This document shows, piece by piece, positions 46,068-55,996 of a stretch of 64,000 nucleotides of DNA. The stretch is from Eleftheria terrae. GTDB taxonomy: Bacteria > Pseudomonadota > Gammaproteobacteria > Burkholderiales > Burkholderiaceae_C. Within the stretch, counting starts at the first letter, position 1. Each line of letters begins with the position of its first letter. The stretch is taken from contig NZ_CP106951.1 of the NCBI RefSeq assembly GCF_030419005.1, forward strand, positions 2,108,001-2,172,000, written 5' to 3'. A model generated the notes under the pieces. It searched no databases. It had not been told where the DNA came from and was given only the letters and a program-made list of their open reading frames with translations. A program made the translations under genes and the position numbers.

Positions 46068-46685
46068 ATGAAACCCACCCCGCGCCTGACCGCCTGCCTG
46101 GCTGCCACCGGCTTCGGCCTGCTGTGCAGCGCCGCCCTCGCCCACGGCGGCGCAGACGCCGGCCTGCACCACCGCATGGCGGCCGATGCCTTCGTCGCCG
46201 GATTGACGCACCCCTGCACCGGCGGCGACCACCTGGCGGCGATGCTGGCCGTCGGCTTCTGGAGTGCCGACCGCATGCGCCGTCCCTGGCTCGCCCCGCT
46301 CGCCTTTGCGGCCCTCCTGCTGGCCGGCGCTGCCTACACGCTGCTGCAAGCCAGAACGATGCCGGCGGTGGAGCCGATGATCGCCGCGTCGCTGCTGGTC
46401 CTGGGCCTGCTGGTGGCCACCCGCGCGGCCCTGCCCGGCGCAGCAGCGGCGGCCGTGGCTGGCGGCTTCGCGCTGTTCCACGGAGCGGCCCACGGCACAG
46501 AGCTGGCCGGCCCGGGCGCCTGGTCCGCCCTGGGCGGGATGCTGCTGGCCACGCTGCTGCTGCACCTGGCCGGCATGGCGCTCGGCCGCTGGGCTCGTCA
46601 CGGTGCGGCCTGGGCGGCTCCGCTGGCCGGCGCTGCCGTGGCGGCCTTCGGCACGGCATTGCTGCTGCCGATGGCCCTGAGCTGA
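46068..46685 (+). CDS. ureJ: HupE/UreJ family protein (nickel or urea-linked membrane protein)
   Basis: 205 residues from ATG 46068, preceded by CGAGGACAG. A signal peptide ending near ALAHGG is followed by the HupE/UreJ motif HPCTGGDHLAAMLAVGFWS (metal-type His and Asp residues) and about six membrane helices, including FALFHGAAHGTEL with further His residues. UreJ proteins are thought to bring nickel to urease. It lies between ureA and ureB, a position seen in other betaproteobacterial urease operons. Confidence 0.92.
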   Translation: MKPTPRLTACLAATGFGLLCSAALAHGGADAGLHHRMAADAFVAGLTHPCTGGDHLAAMLAVGFWSADRMRRPWLAPLAFAALLLAGAAYTLLQARTMPAVEPMIAASLLVLGLLVATRAALPGAAAAAVAGGFALFHGAAHGTELAGPGAWSALGGMLLATLLLHLAGMALGRWARHGAAWAAPLAGAAVAAFGTALLLPMALS

Positions 46686-46697
46686 GGGAGGCGCACG

Positions 46698-47003
46698 ATG
46701 ATTCCCGGAGAACTGTTCACCGACGACGGCGAGCTGCCTCTGAACCCCGGCCGCCGCACCATGACCCTGGTGGTGGAGAACAGCGGCGACCGGCCCATCC
46801 AGGTCGGCTCGCACTACCACTTCGCCGAAACCAATGCCGCACTGCGCTTCGACCGCGAGGCGGCGCGCGGCATGCGGCTCAACATCGCCTCGGGCACCGC
46901 GGTGCGCTTCGAGCCGGGGCAGCAACGCACCGTGGAGCTGGTCGACTACGCCGGCGCCCGGGTCGTGTACGGTTTTCACGGCGCGGTGCAGGGCCCCTTG
47001 TGA
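46698..47003 (+). CDS. ureB: Urease beta subunit
   Basis: 101 residues, typical length. It starts [19 protein letters not shown] and holds the family blocks [40 protein letters not shown] and [20 protein letters not shown]. It is 12 bp after ureJ and 61 bp before ureC, clearly part of the structural operon. Confidence 0.97.
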   Translation: MIPGELFTDDGELPLNPGRRTMTLVVENSGDRPIQVGSHYHFAETNAALRFDREAARGMRLNIASGTAVRFEPGQQRTVELVDYAGARVVYGFHGAVQGPL

Positions 47004-47064
47004 GCGCCCTGCCCGCCCCCGTCCGCGGCCAGCGCGCCGCGCCTTCCTGCCGGAGCTTCATCCG

Positions 47065-48792
<1,728 letters not shown>

Positions 48793-48809
48793 TGACAAGG
48801 CAAGCCCGC

Positions 48810-49463
48810 ATGGACCTCCTGCTTCCCCCGTCCCAGCTGCTGGCCGCCTTCGCTGCCGCCAGCCTGCTGCTGGCCGTCACTCCCGGGCCCGCGGTGGTCT
48901 ACATCGTCACCCGCACGCTGGCCCAGGGCCGGGCGTCGGGCCTGGCCTCGGTGCTGGGCGTCGCGGTGGGCAACCTCGGCAATGCGCTGGGCGCGTCGCT
49001 GGGCCTGGCGGCCCTGTTCGCGGTGTCCTCGGCGGCCTTCACCGCGGTCAAGTGGGCCGGCGCGGCCTATCTGGTCTACCTGGGGGTGCAGGCGCTGCGC
49101 GCCCCGGCGGCCGTGCGGGACGGCAACCCCACACCGCCGCCGCCCGCCTCGCGCGCCCGCTTGTTCCGCGACGGCTGCCTGGTGGCCCTGCTCAATCCCA
49201 AGACCACCCTGTTCTTCGCCGCCTTCCTGCCGCAGTTCATGTCCGCCAGCGCGCCGGCGATGCCGCAGGCAGTGCTGCTCGGCAGCCTGTTCGTGCTGCT
49301 GGCGGCCTGCACCGATGCCTGCTACGTGGCGCTGGCTGCCACGCTCGCACCGCTGCTGCGCCAGCACGGCGGGCGGCGGCCCTGGGGCCGCTGGCTGGCC
49401 GGCGGCACCTACATCGGCCTGGGCCTGCTGACCGCCTTGAGCGGCCGCTCGCCCACCAAATGA
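48810..49463 (+). CDS. LysE/RhtB family exporter inside the urease cluster
   Basis: 217 residues from ATG 48810 (AAGG 11 bp before); another ATG at 48792 overlaps the ureC stop and would add six residues. It has the family signature [20 protein letters not shown], then [20 protein letters not shown] and [20 protein letters not shown], with about six membrane segments. LysE/RhtB proteins export amino acids or similar compounds. It separates ureC from ureE and is on the same strand with close spacing, so it is probably co-expressed; a substrate linked to urea or ammonia metabolism is only inference. Confidence 0.9.
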   Translation: MDLLLPPSQLLAAFAAASLLLAVTPGPAVVYIVTRTLAQGRASGLASVLGVAVGNLGNALGASLGLAALFAVSSAAFTAVKWAGAAYLVYLGVQALRAPAAVRDGNPTPPPPASRARLFRDGCLVALLNPKTTLFFAAFLPQFMSASAPAMPQAVLLGSLFVLLAACTDACYVALAATLAPLLRQHGGRRPWGRWLAGGTYIGLGLLTALSGRSPTK

Positions 49464-49518
49464 GGCGCTCGGCTATGCTTGCCCGCCTGTCAATGCGCCC
49501 CTCCAAGGCTTGCCCTCC

Positions 49519-50184
49519 ATGCTGACCGTCAACAAACTCCTGCCCCAAGGCCAGGGCCTGGCCCCCGTGCTGCTCAAGCGCGCCACCCAGGTCGAACTCG
49601 ACTGGGACGTGCGCCAGAAAAGCCGCTTCGACGCCACCGACTCCGCCGGCCGCACGCTGGGCGTCTTCCTGCCGCGCGGTACCGTGGTGCGCGGCGGCGA
49701 CGTGCTGGTGGCCGAGGACGGCTCGCTGATCCGCGTGCTGGCCGCGCCGCAGCCGGTGCTGCTGGTCAGCCCCTGCCGCGAGCACGGCTCGCCCTTCGAC
49801 CTGCTGCGCGCGGCCTACCACCTGGGCAACCGCCATGTGCAGCTGGAGCTGCAGCCCGACCACCTGAAGCTCGAGCCCGACCATGTGCTGGCCGACCTGC
49901 TGCGGCAGATGCACCTGGAGGTCGCGCCCGCGCAAGCCGCGTTCGAGCCCGAGGCCGGCGCCTATGCCGGCGGTGGCCACGGCCATTCCCATGAGCACGG
50001 CCATGCCCACGCACCGGCCGCCGAGCCGCAGCCGGTGAAGATCCATGTGCACGGCCCCCAGTGCCGCCACGACCACGCGCATCCGTCGGCTCACGTCCAG
50101 CATGCCGGCCACGGCCATCCGGCCCAGCCGGCCGCGGCCCCCCATGTGCACGGCCCGCACTGCCGACACGGCCACGACCACTGA
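49519..50184 (+). CDS. ureE: Urease accessory protein UreE with His-rich tail
   Basis: 221 residues from ATG 49519. The N-terminal domain ([40 protein letters not shown]) and the metal-binding domain ([20 protein letters not shown], with the conserved His in GNRHV) are normal. From about residue 152 on, the tail has 21 His and 2 Cys in about 70 residues, arranged as HGH, HDH and HVHGP motifs, suggesting strong nickel storage. The repeated HVHGPxCRHxH unit occurs twice. It delivers nickel to UreG. Confidence 0.96.
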   Translation: MLTVNKLLPQGQGLAPVLLKRATQVELDWDVRQKSRFDATDSAGRTLGVFLPRGTVVRGGDVLVAEDGSLIRVLAAPQPVLLVSPCREHGSPFDLLRAAYHLGNRHVQLELQPDHLKLEPDHVLADLLRQMHLEVAPAQAAFEPEAGAYAGGGHGHSHEHGHAHAPAAEPQPVKIHVHGPQCRHDHAHPSAHVQHAGHGHPAQPAAAPHVHGPHCRHGHDH

Positions 50185-50193
50185 CAGGAGCGC

Positions 50194-50910
50194 ATGAGCC
50201 ACCCGCCGACGGCCGCGACGGCCGGCCCCGCGTCCCCGGCCACGCTGCTGCAGCTGATGTGGCTGGCCTCGCCGGCCCTGCCGGTGGGCGGCTTCAGCTA
50301 CTCGGAAGGGTTGGAAACGGCTGTGGACAGTGGCCGCGTCGCCAGCGAGGCGCAGGCCGGCGACTGGTTGCTCGACCAGCTGCACCTGGCCCTCGCACCT
50401 TGCGACCTGCCCGTGGTGGCCGCCGCCCTGCCCGCCTGGCAGGCCGATGACGGCGAACGCCTGGCGGCGCTGAACCGCTGGGTGGCGATGACGCGCGAAT
50501 CGTCGGAGTTGCGCCAGCAGACCGAGCAGATGGGCCGCTCGCTCGGCGAGTGGCTGCGCCACCGGGGCACCGAGCCGGCGCGGCTGGCCAGGCTGCTCGG
50601 GCTCGCGCCGGCACCCAGCTGGCCGGTGGCCTTCGCGCTGGCAGCCAGCCAAGCCGGCGCCACCCCCCGCGACGCCTTGCTGGCCTTCGCCTTTGGCTGG
50701 GCCGAGAACATGGTGCAGGCCGCCATCAAGGCAGTGCCGCTCGGGCAGTCGGCCGGCCAGCGCATCCTCGGCCGGCTGGCCGACGCGCTGCCGCAGGTGG
50801 TCGATGCCGCGCTCGCGCTGCCCGAGGCCGGGCGCCAGGCCCATGTGCCGATGCTCGCCATCCTGTCCTCGCAACACGAAACCCAGTACTCGCGACTGTT
50901 CCGCTCATGA
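50194..50910 (+). CDS. ureF: Urease accessory protein UreF
   Basis: 238 residues. UreF acts with UreD and UreG in the activation complex and gates the GTPase. Characteristic sequences are [45 protein letters not shown] [20 protein letters not shown], and [20 protein letters not shown]. The start is 9 bp after ureE (AGGAG before the ATG), and the stop overlaps the ureG start by 4 bp. Confidence 0.96.
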   Translation: MSHPPTAATAGPASPATLLQLMWLASPALPVGGFSYSEGLETAVDSGRVASEAQAGDWLLDQLHLALAPCDLPVVAAALPAWQADDGERLAALNRWVAMTRESSELRQQTEQMGRSLGEWLRHRGTEPARLARLLGLAPAPSWPVAFALAASQAGATPRDALLAFAFGWAENMVQAAIKAVPLGQSAGQRILGRLADALPQVVDAALALPEAGRQAHVPMLAILSSQHETQYSRLFRS

Positions 50911-51554
50911 CCGCACTGCATGCCATTCCGGGACGAAGCAAACCCCTGCCGCCGCTGCGCGTCGGCGTCGGCGGGCCGGTGGGCTCGGGCAAGACCACCC
51001 TGCTCGAGATGCTGTGCAAGGCCCTGCGCGAACGCTACGACCTGGTGGTGGTCACCAACGACATCTACACCAAGGAAGACCAGCGCCTGCTGACGGTGGC
51101 TGGCGCACTCGAGCCCGAGCGCATCATGGGCGTGGAGACCGGCGGCTGCCCGCACACCGCCATCCGCGAGGACGCCTCCATCAACCTGGAGGCGGTGGAC
51201 CGCATGCTGGCCCGCTTCCCCGACGCCGACATCGTCTTCATCGAAAGCGGCGGCGACAACCTGGCCGCCACCTTCAGCCCCGAGCTGTCGGACCTGACCA
51301 TTTACGTCATCGACGTCGCCGCCGGCGAGAAGATCCCGCGCAAGGGCGGCCCCGGCATCACCAAGAGCGACCTCTTCGTGATCAACAAGACCGACCTGGC
51401 GCCCCACGTCGGCGCCGACCTGTCGGTGATGGAAGCCGACACCCGCCGCATGCGGCCCAACCGGCCCTTCGTGATGACCAACCTGAAGCAGCTCAGCGGG
51501 CTGGCAGAGGTGATCGAGTTCATCGAGACGAAGGGCTTGCTGCGAGCCGGTTGA
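50907..51554 (+). CDS. ureG: Urease accessory GTPase UreG
   Basis: 215 residues from ATG 50907. The P-loop [16 protein letters not shown], the metal-binding CPH motif in [20 protein letters not shown], the Walker B-type [20 protein letters not shown] and the base-specific NKTD in [20 protein letters not shown] are all present. UreG hydrolyses GTP to insert nickel and CO2 into apo-urease. It is the last gene of the urease set. Confidence 0.98.
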   Translation: MTALHAIPGRSKPLPPLRVGVGGPVGSGKTTLLEMLCKALRERYDLVVVTNDIYTKEDQRLLTVAGALEPERIMGVETGGCPHTAIREDASINLEAVDRMLARFPDADIVFIESGGDNLAATFSPELSDLTIYVIDVAAGEKIPRKGGPGITKSDLFVINKTDLAPHVGADLSVMEADTRRMRPNRPFVMTNLKQLSGLAEVIEFIETKGLLRAG

Positions 51555-51604
51555 GCCGATGCCCCATGCAGGCCGGCCGGGGCGAGCCGCCCGGGGCCGA
51601 CCGT

Positions 51605-51644
51605 CGAGGGCCGCCCCTCACGAGCGGGTGGCCGGCGGCCCTCG
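51605..51644. other. Inverted repeat after ureG
   Basis: CGAGGGCCGC (51605-51614) and GCGGCCCTCG (51635-51644) form a 10-bp stem with a 20-base loop, 50 bp after ureG. No T-run. It may mark the end of the urease transcript. Confidence 0.3.
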
Positions 51645-51659
51645 CCGGTTTGCGGCATC

Positions 51660-51950
51660 ATGAACGCCATGCCCACCTACGCCTGGTCCTGCCACGCCTG
51701 CGGAAAAAGCCATGGCAGCCTGTCGGAAGCCTGCTCGACCTGCGGCTGCCCGGCCGCGGCCACCTCGCGCCAGATCGACACCGCCCGTGCCCGGCACATC
51801 GAGCGAGGCGGCCAGCTTCAAGGGCAAGCCGGCCTCGATGCCGCCAGGGACCTGTCGGCCGTGGAGGTGCTGCTGCGGCCCCTCGCATTTCTGATATTGG
51901 GCGGATGGTGGCCCGCCCGCCGGTCGCCGCCGCCTGCCGAACGGTCCTGA
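51660..51950 (+). CDS. Small zinc-ribbon protein with one hydrophobic segment, unknown function
   Basis: 96 residues. The N-terminus is a compact zinc ribbon: SCHACGKSHGSLSEACSTCG, giving the pattern CxxC-x11-CxxC. A charged linker follows, then one hydrophobic stretch (LLRPLAFLILGGWW) and a short Arg/Pro tail. It could be a small membrane-anchored zinc protein. The codon pattern and the well-formed ribbon argue for a real gene, but there is no clear ribosome-binding site and no family I can name. It lies between ureG and the convergent sppA. Confidence 0.6.
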   Translation: MNAMPTYAWSCHACGKSHGSLSEACSTCGCPAAATSRQIDTARARHIERGGQLQGQAGLDAARDLSAVEVLLRPLAFLILGGWWPARRSPPPAERS

Positions 51951-51987
51951 GCCGGCAGGCACACCCGCCGGGCCGGTACACCAACGA

Positions 51988-52011
51988 CAAGAGGCCCCGC
52001 AGGGCCTCTTG
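51988..52011. terminator. Bidirectional-type hairpin between zinc-ribbon gene and sppA
   Basis: CAAGAGGCCC (51988-51997) and GGGCCTCTTG (52002-52011) make a perfect 10-bp stem with a CGCA loop between two convergent genes. T-runs are absent on both sides, so efficiency is uncertain. Confidence 0.5.
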
Positions 52012-52045
52012 CCTCATGCCGCTGCGGCACCAGCCGCGGCGCGCC

Positions 52046-53047
52046 TCAGCGCAGCGCGCCCGCCTGGCTGCGCAGCGTCTGCACCGCGCCGTGGCCGATC
52101 GCCGCGCCGAAGCGCTTGACCAGCCGCTCCGCCACGTTCTCGCGCGGGGTGTAGTCGATGACTTCTTCGGCCTGCACCACCTCGCGGGCCACGTAGTCCA
52201 GCGAGCCGAGCTTGTCCACCAGGCCCAGCTCGACCGCCTGCTGGCCGTTCCAGAACAGGCCCGAGAACATCTCCGGCGTCTCCTTCAGCTTCTTGCCGCG
52301 GCCTTCCTTCACCACGCCGATGAACTGCTGATGAATCTGGTCGAGCATGGCCTTGGCAAAGGCCTTCTCCGCGTCCGACTGCGGCGAGAAGGGATCGAGG
52401 AAGCCCTTGTGCTCGCCGGCGGTGAGCAGGCGGCGCTCCACGCCGAGCTTGTCCATCAGGCCGGTGAAGCCGAAGCCGTCCATCAGCACGCCGATGGAGC
52501 CGACGATGGAGGCCTTGTCGACATAGATCTCGTCGGCCGCCACCGCGATGTAGTAGGCGCCCGAGGCACAGACCTCTTCGACCACCGCATACACCTTCTT
52601 CTTGTGCAAGGCCTTCAGGCGGCGGATCTCCTCGTTGATGATGCCGGCCTGCACCGGGCTGCCGCCCGGCGAGTTGATGCGCAGCACCACCGCCTGCGAC
52701 CCGGCGTCCTCGAAGGCGCTGCGCAGCGCCGACAGCAGGTTCTCGGCACTCGCCTCGCTGTCCACGGCGATCTCGCCGCGCACATCGATCAGCGCCGTGT
52801 GCGGACCGGTCTGGGTGTTGGTGGCCACCCGCTGCGAGTAGGCCAGCAAGACCATCGCCAGGCCCAGCAGCAGCCAGGCGAGCCGGAAGGCAATGCGCCA
52901 GCGGCGCTCGCGGCGGCGGTCGTCCAGGTAGGCGCGCGCCAGCTGCGCGATCAGTGCGCTGTCGCCCGAAGAAGCCGGCGCCGCGGGCGGGGTCGCCGGA
53001 GTGTGGTCACGCAAGCCGGGCTCATGGCCAGGATCGATGGAGCTCAT
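52046..53047 (-). CDS. sppA: Signal peptide peptidase SppA (S49 family)
   Basis: 333 residues, the short single-domain form. One membrane anchor at about 52-70 (FRLAWLLLGLAMVLLAYS) follows a cytoplasmic start. The catalytic region has VVEEVCASGAYYIAVAADEI (Ser nucleophile), with SIVGSIGVLMDGFGF and the general-base Lys in GEHKGFLDPFSPQSD. It degrades cleaved signal peptides in the inner membrane. It lies 81 bp downstream of the Rieske gene on the same strand. Confidence 0.94.
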   Translation of the reverse strand: MSSIDPGHEPGLRDHTPATPPAAPASSGDSALIAQLARAYLDDRRRERRWRIAFRLAWLLLGLAMVLLAYSQRVATNTQTGPHTALIDVRGEIAVDSEASAENLLSALRSAFEDAGSQAVVLRINSPGGSPVQAGIINEEIRRLKALHKKKVYAVVEEVCASGAYYIAVAADEIYVDKASIVGSIGVLMDGFGFTGLMDKLGVERRLLTAGEHKGFLDPFSPQSDAEKAFAKAMLDQIHQQFIGVVKEGRGKKLKETPEMFSGLFWNGQQAVELGLVDKLGSLDYVAREVVQAEEVIDYTPRENVAERLVKRFGAAIGHGAVQTLRSQAGALR

Positions 53048-53128
53048 GGTGTCCCTGGGGAAGAAGGTGGAAAGCGGCCGGACGTCGGCCGGCGAAGCCC
53101 GCCACCGCGCGACGGCCGCCAGGGGCAG

Positions 53129-53530
53129 TCAGTCGGGGAAGGCAGGCTGGACGTCGGCAGAAGGATACCAATAGACCTTGCCGTCCCGCTCATCAACCTT
53201 CACCTCGATCAGCTTCCCGCCGGGGCACGGCCCGCCGGCGCAGCGGCCGTCACGCGGGTCGTAGATGGCGCCGTGGATGGCGCACATGATCCACTCGCCG
53301 CTATCGTCCAGGAAATGGTCCGGCTGCCAGTCCATCTCGGCCGGCACATGGGCGCAACGGTTCACATAAGCCACCGGCCGGCCGTCGAAGCGCAGCGCGA
53401 AGGCACGGGCCGGGTGGTCCCACAGCTGGATGTCGAAGGACACGGCCAGGCCGCGCTCCTGCAGTGCGCTGCCTTCGCACAGCTCCAGGCCGGTGTCGGC
53501 GGGGTGCCCCGCCAGGGGAGGATGGTTCAT
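53129..53530 (-). CDS. Rieske [2Fe-2S] domain protein
   Basis: 133 residues from ATG 53530, which overlaps the stop of the phosphatase gene (ATGA). The two cluster motifs are RCAHVPAEMDW (Cys-x-His) and MCAIHGAIYDPRDGRCAGGP (Cys-x2-His). It is a stand-alone ferredoxin-like Rieske protein, similar to small ones next to gph and sppA in many Burkholderiales. No oxygenase partner is present, and the electron partner is unknown. Confidence 0.92.
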   Translation of the reverse strand: MNHPPLAGHPADTGLELCEGSALQERGLAVSFDIQLWDHPARAFALRFDGRPVAYVNRCAHVPAEMDWQPDHFLDDSGEWIMCAIHGAIYDPRDGRCAGGPCPGGKLIEVKVDERDGKVYWYPSADVQPAFPD

Positions 53531-54195
53531 GCGTGCTCCTGCAGCCACTGGTGCAGCTCTGCCACCGAGTGCGCGACGAAGCGCGGCTGGTAGTCCTTGA
53601 AAAACGCCGGCTCATGGGCGCCGTAGCTCACCGCCAAGCTCGCCGCGTCGGCATTGAGCGCCATCTGCAGGTCGTGCGTGGTGTCGCCGATCATCAGCGT
53701 GCGCTCCGGGTCCACGCCGAACTCGCCCATCAGCTCCTGCAGCATGCGCGGATGCGGCTTGGGCAGGGTGTCGTCGGCGGTGCGGGTGCTGTCGAACACG
53801 CCGCGCAGCTGCACCGTGTCGAGCGCCTCGTTGAGGCCGCGCCGCGACTTGCCGGTGGCGATCGCCACCCAGTGGTGGCGGGCCTTGATGGCATCCAGCA
53901 TCGGCAGCACGCCCTCGAACAGCGTCAGTTCGTGCTGGCGGGCGAAGTAATGGTGACGGTAGCGCTGGATCAGCGCCTCGTACTGCCGCGGCGGCAGGCC
54001 CGGGATCAGGTGGGCCAGCGCCTCGTACAGGCCCATGCCAATGACATAGGCGGCGTCCCGGTCGGCGGGCAGCGGCACCTGCAGGTCGAGGCAGGCGGCC
54101 TGCAGGCTCTTGACGATCAGGGCGGTGGAATCGAACAAGGTGCCGTCCCAATCGAAGACGATCAGGTCGAACTGGCGCGGTCGGTGGTCCATCAT
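53527..54195 (-). CDS. HAD-superfamily phosphatase (Gph-like)
   Basis: 222 residues from ATG 54195; the ATG overlaps the rluC stop. The HAD motifs are visible: motif I FDWDGTLFDST (nucleophile Asp), motif II VAIATGKSRRGLNEAL, motif III KPHPRMLQEL and motif IV MIGDTTHDLQMALNA. The cap domain is of the phosphoglycolate phosphatase type (YVIGMGLYEALAHLIPGLPP). The exact substrate is not certain, as Gph-like proteins of this branch also hydrolyse other phosphates. Confidence 0.9.
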   Translation of the reverse strand: MMDHRPRQFDLIVFDWDGTLFDSTALIVKSLQAACLDLQVPLPADRDAAYVIGMGLYEALAHLIPGLPPRQYEALIQRYRHHYFARQHELTLFEGVLPMLDAIKARHHWVAIATGKSRRGLNEALDTVQLRGVFDSTRTADDTLPKPHPRMLQELMGEFGVDPERTLMIGDTTHDLQMALNADAASLAVSYGAHEPAFFKDYQPRFVAHSVAELHQWLQEHA

Positions 54196-55304
54196 GGTGT
54201 CTCGTGGCCGGCGGCGTCCAACGCCGCCAGCAGGTCTTGGCATTCGGGAGGCAGCGGCGCTTCCAGCTGCACCGTCTCGCCACTGGCCGGATGCTCGAAG
54301 CGCAGCAGCCGGGCGTGCAGGAACATGCGGTCGAAGCGGCAGCCGGGCACCGCCTCGCCGCGCGCCAGCGCCTTGTTCAGCGCGAAGTCGCCGTATTTCT
54401 CGTCACCGGCGATCGGATGGCCTTCATGCAGCAGGTGCACCCGGATCTGGTGCGTGCGGCCGGTCTTGATGGTCACGTCGAGCAGCGAATAGCCGTTCAG
54501 TTCGCGCGCCACCTTCACCAGCGTGATCGAGCGGCGACCGGCCTCTTCCTCACCGTCGGCCACCGCGCGCACGCGGCGTTCGCCGTCGCCGGTGAGGTAT
54601 TTGTGCAGCGGCACGTCGATGACGCGGCGGCTGGCCGGCCAGCGGCCGATGACCAGCGCCGCATAGGTCTTGCCGGTCTCGCGCTGGCGGAACTGGTCCT
54701 GCAGCGCCGTCAGCGCACGGCGCTTCTTGGCCACCAGCAGGATGCCCGAGGTTTCCTTGTCGAGCCGGTGCACCAGCTCGAGGAACCGTGCCTCGGGTCG
54801 CGCCCGGCGCAGCTGCTCGATCACGCCATGGCTGACGCCGCTGCCGCCGTGCACCGCGACGCCGGCCGGCTTGTTGACCGCGATCAGGTGATCGTCCTCG
54901 AACAGCACCGGGAATTCGCGCGCCGGCACGGGCGCCGCGGGCGGCTTCTCGGCCACGCGCACCGGCGGTACACGCACCTCGTCGCCCAACGCCAGGCGGG
55001 TGTCGGCCGACGCGCGCCCCTTGTTGACCCTCACCTCGCCGCTGCGCACGATGCGGTAGACATGGGTCTTGGGCACACCCTTGAGGGTCTTGAGCAGGAA
55101 ATTGTCCAGCCGCTGGCCCGCCGAGCCTTCGTCGATCACCAAGCGCTGCACCGCGGGTGCGGCCGCCGGGGCCGGCGCGGCCGCCACCGACCGCTGGCTG
55201 CGCGCCGCCGGGCGGCCGCCTGCCGCCGCCGGCACCGCTGGCGGCGCGGTTTCAGCACGGTTCCACTGGCGCGACCGTTTCACCCCTATAATCCGTTGCA
55301 CCAC
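54192..55304 (-). CDS. rluC: 23S rRNA pseudouridine synthase RluC
   Basis: Up to 370 residues with a GTG start at 55304; an internal GTG at 55283 may be the true start because a TATAAT promoter box for rne lies within the first codons on the other strand. After an Ala/Pro-rich extension of about 45 residues comes an S4 RNA-binding domain (GQRLDNFLLKTLKGVPKTHV), then the synthase domain with motif II HRLDKETSGILL (catalytic Asp) and DVTIKTGRTHQIRVHLLHEG. It modifies U955, U2504 and U2580 in E. coli 23S rRNA. It is divergent from rne and heads the rluC-gph-Rieske-sppA operon. Confidence 0.94.
   Translation of the reverse strand: MVQRIIGVKRSRQWNRAETAPPAVPAAAGGRPAARSQRSVAAAPAPAAAPAVQRLVIDEGSAGQRLDNFLLKTLKGVPKTHVYRIVRSGEVRVNKGRASADTRLALGDEVRVPPVRVAEKPPAAPVPAREFPVLFEDDHLIAVNKPAGVAVHGGSGVSHGVIEQLRRARPEARFLELVHRLDKETSGILLVAKKRRALTALQDQFRQRETGKTYAALVIGRWPASRRVIDVPLHKYLTGDGERRVRAVADGEEEAGRRSITLVKVARELNGYSLLDVTIKTGRTHQIRVHLLHEGHPIAGDEKYGDFALNKALARGEAVPGCRFDRMFLHARLLRFEHPASGETVQLEAPLPPECQDLLAALDAAGHETP
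55287..55292 (+). promoter_or_regulatory. Candidate -10 box for rne
   Basis: A perfect TATAAT lies on the plus strand inside the 5' end of the annotated rluC frame. No good -35 box stands 16-18 bp upstream. If used, transcription would start near 55299 and give an rne leader of almost 700 nt. Confidence 0.4.
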
Positions 55305-55996
55305 GTTTGCGTTGTAAGTGTTTGATTTTCAAGAGTTTACCTGCCGCTTTCCCGAATCTGATCGGAAAGGTGGGGGCAACACGGGCAGCCAAGGTGGTTT
55401 AACAGGTCTTTTTCGTCAAGAAGTTGCAGGACGAAGGACTTGTACAAACGGTGATGCAACGCAGGCCAGTCAAGCGGGCCGTTTCCCAAGGTGAAGCGGC
55501 GGCCGAGAGCAACCTGCGGCAGAGCGAACGTCGAAAGAACCCAAGAACAAGGTTTCCGGCAGCAGGCCGGTCACGCTTGGCGCCCGCAGGCCCTGCGCCC
55601 GCGCGGTCCCCCGAGCGCCCGCCTGTCGCCCGCTCCAGAGACTCCCCCACGGATGCTGTCCCCCTTCTCCGAGCTTTCCCCCCTGCCAGGCGCCCTTCCG
55701 GACGTGACCCCGGATGCGGCGCCTGCTCGGCCTGGCGTGCCGTGCACTGATGTGCGCCGCACCGGGAAGGAGTCGGGGGGCGACCGGGCCGTCCTTTACA
55801 AAAAGGGCGTTGTCTTGCGGATGCACGCGCCAACGCTGTCTTCGTGATCCTTGCGGTCATGACAGTCCAGGGCGATTCCTTCCGGTTCCTCCACGTCACT
55901 CGTGCATCGATGAGCCGCCCCTGGACCTGAACCCTCCGGGCGGCGGCATGTTGATATGCCGGAGGCCGTGCGCGGTCGCCGGCAGGAGGAGTGCAC
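55305..55996 (+). promoter_or_regulatory. Long non-coding leader region of rne
   Basis: 692 bp between divergent rluC and rne with no supported gene. RNase E genes in other proteobacteria have long 5' UTRs whose hairpins let RNase E cleave its own mRNA. Here GGCAT-GTTGAT-ATGCC (near 55946-55961) forms a small hairpin 20-30 bp before the ribosome-binding site. Other GC-rich complementary blocks occur, but folding was not computed. Short frames on both strands look non-coding. Confidence 0.45.
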
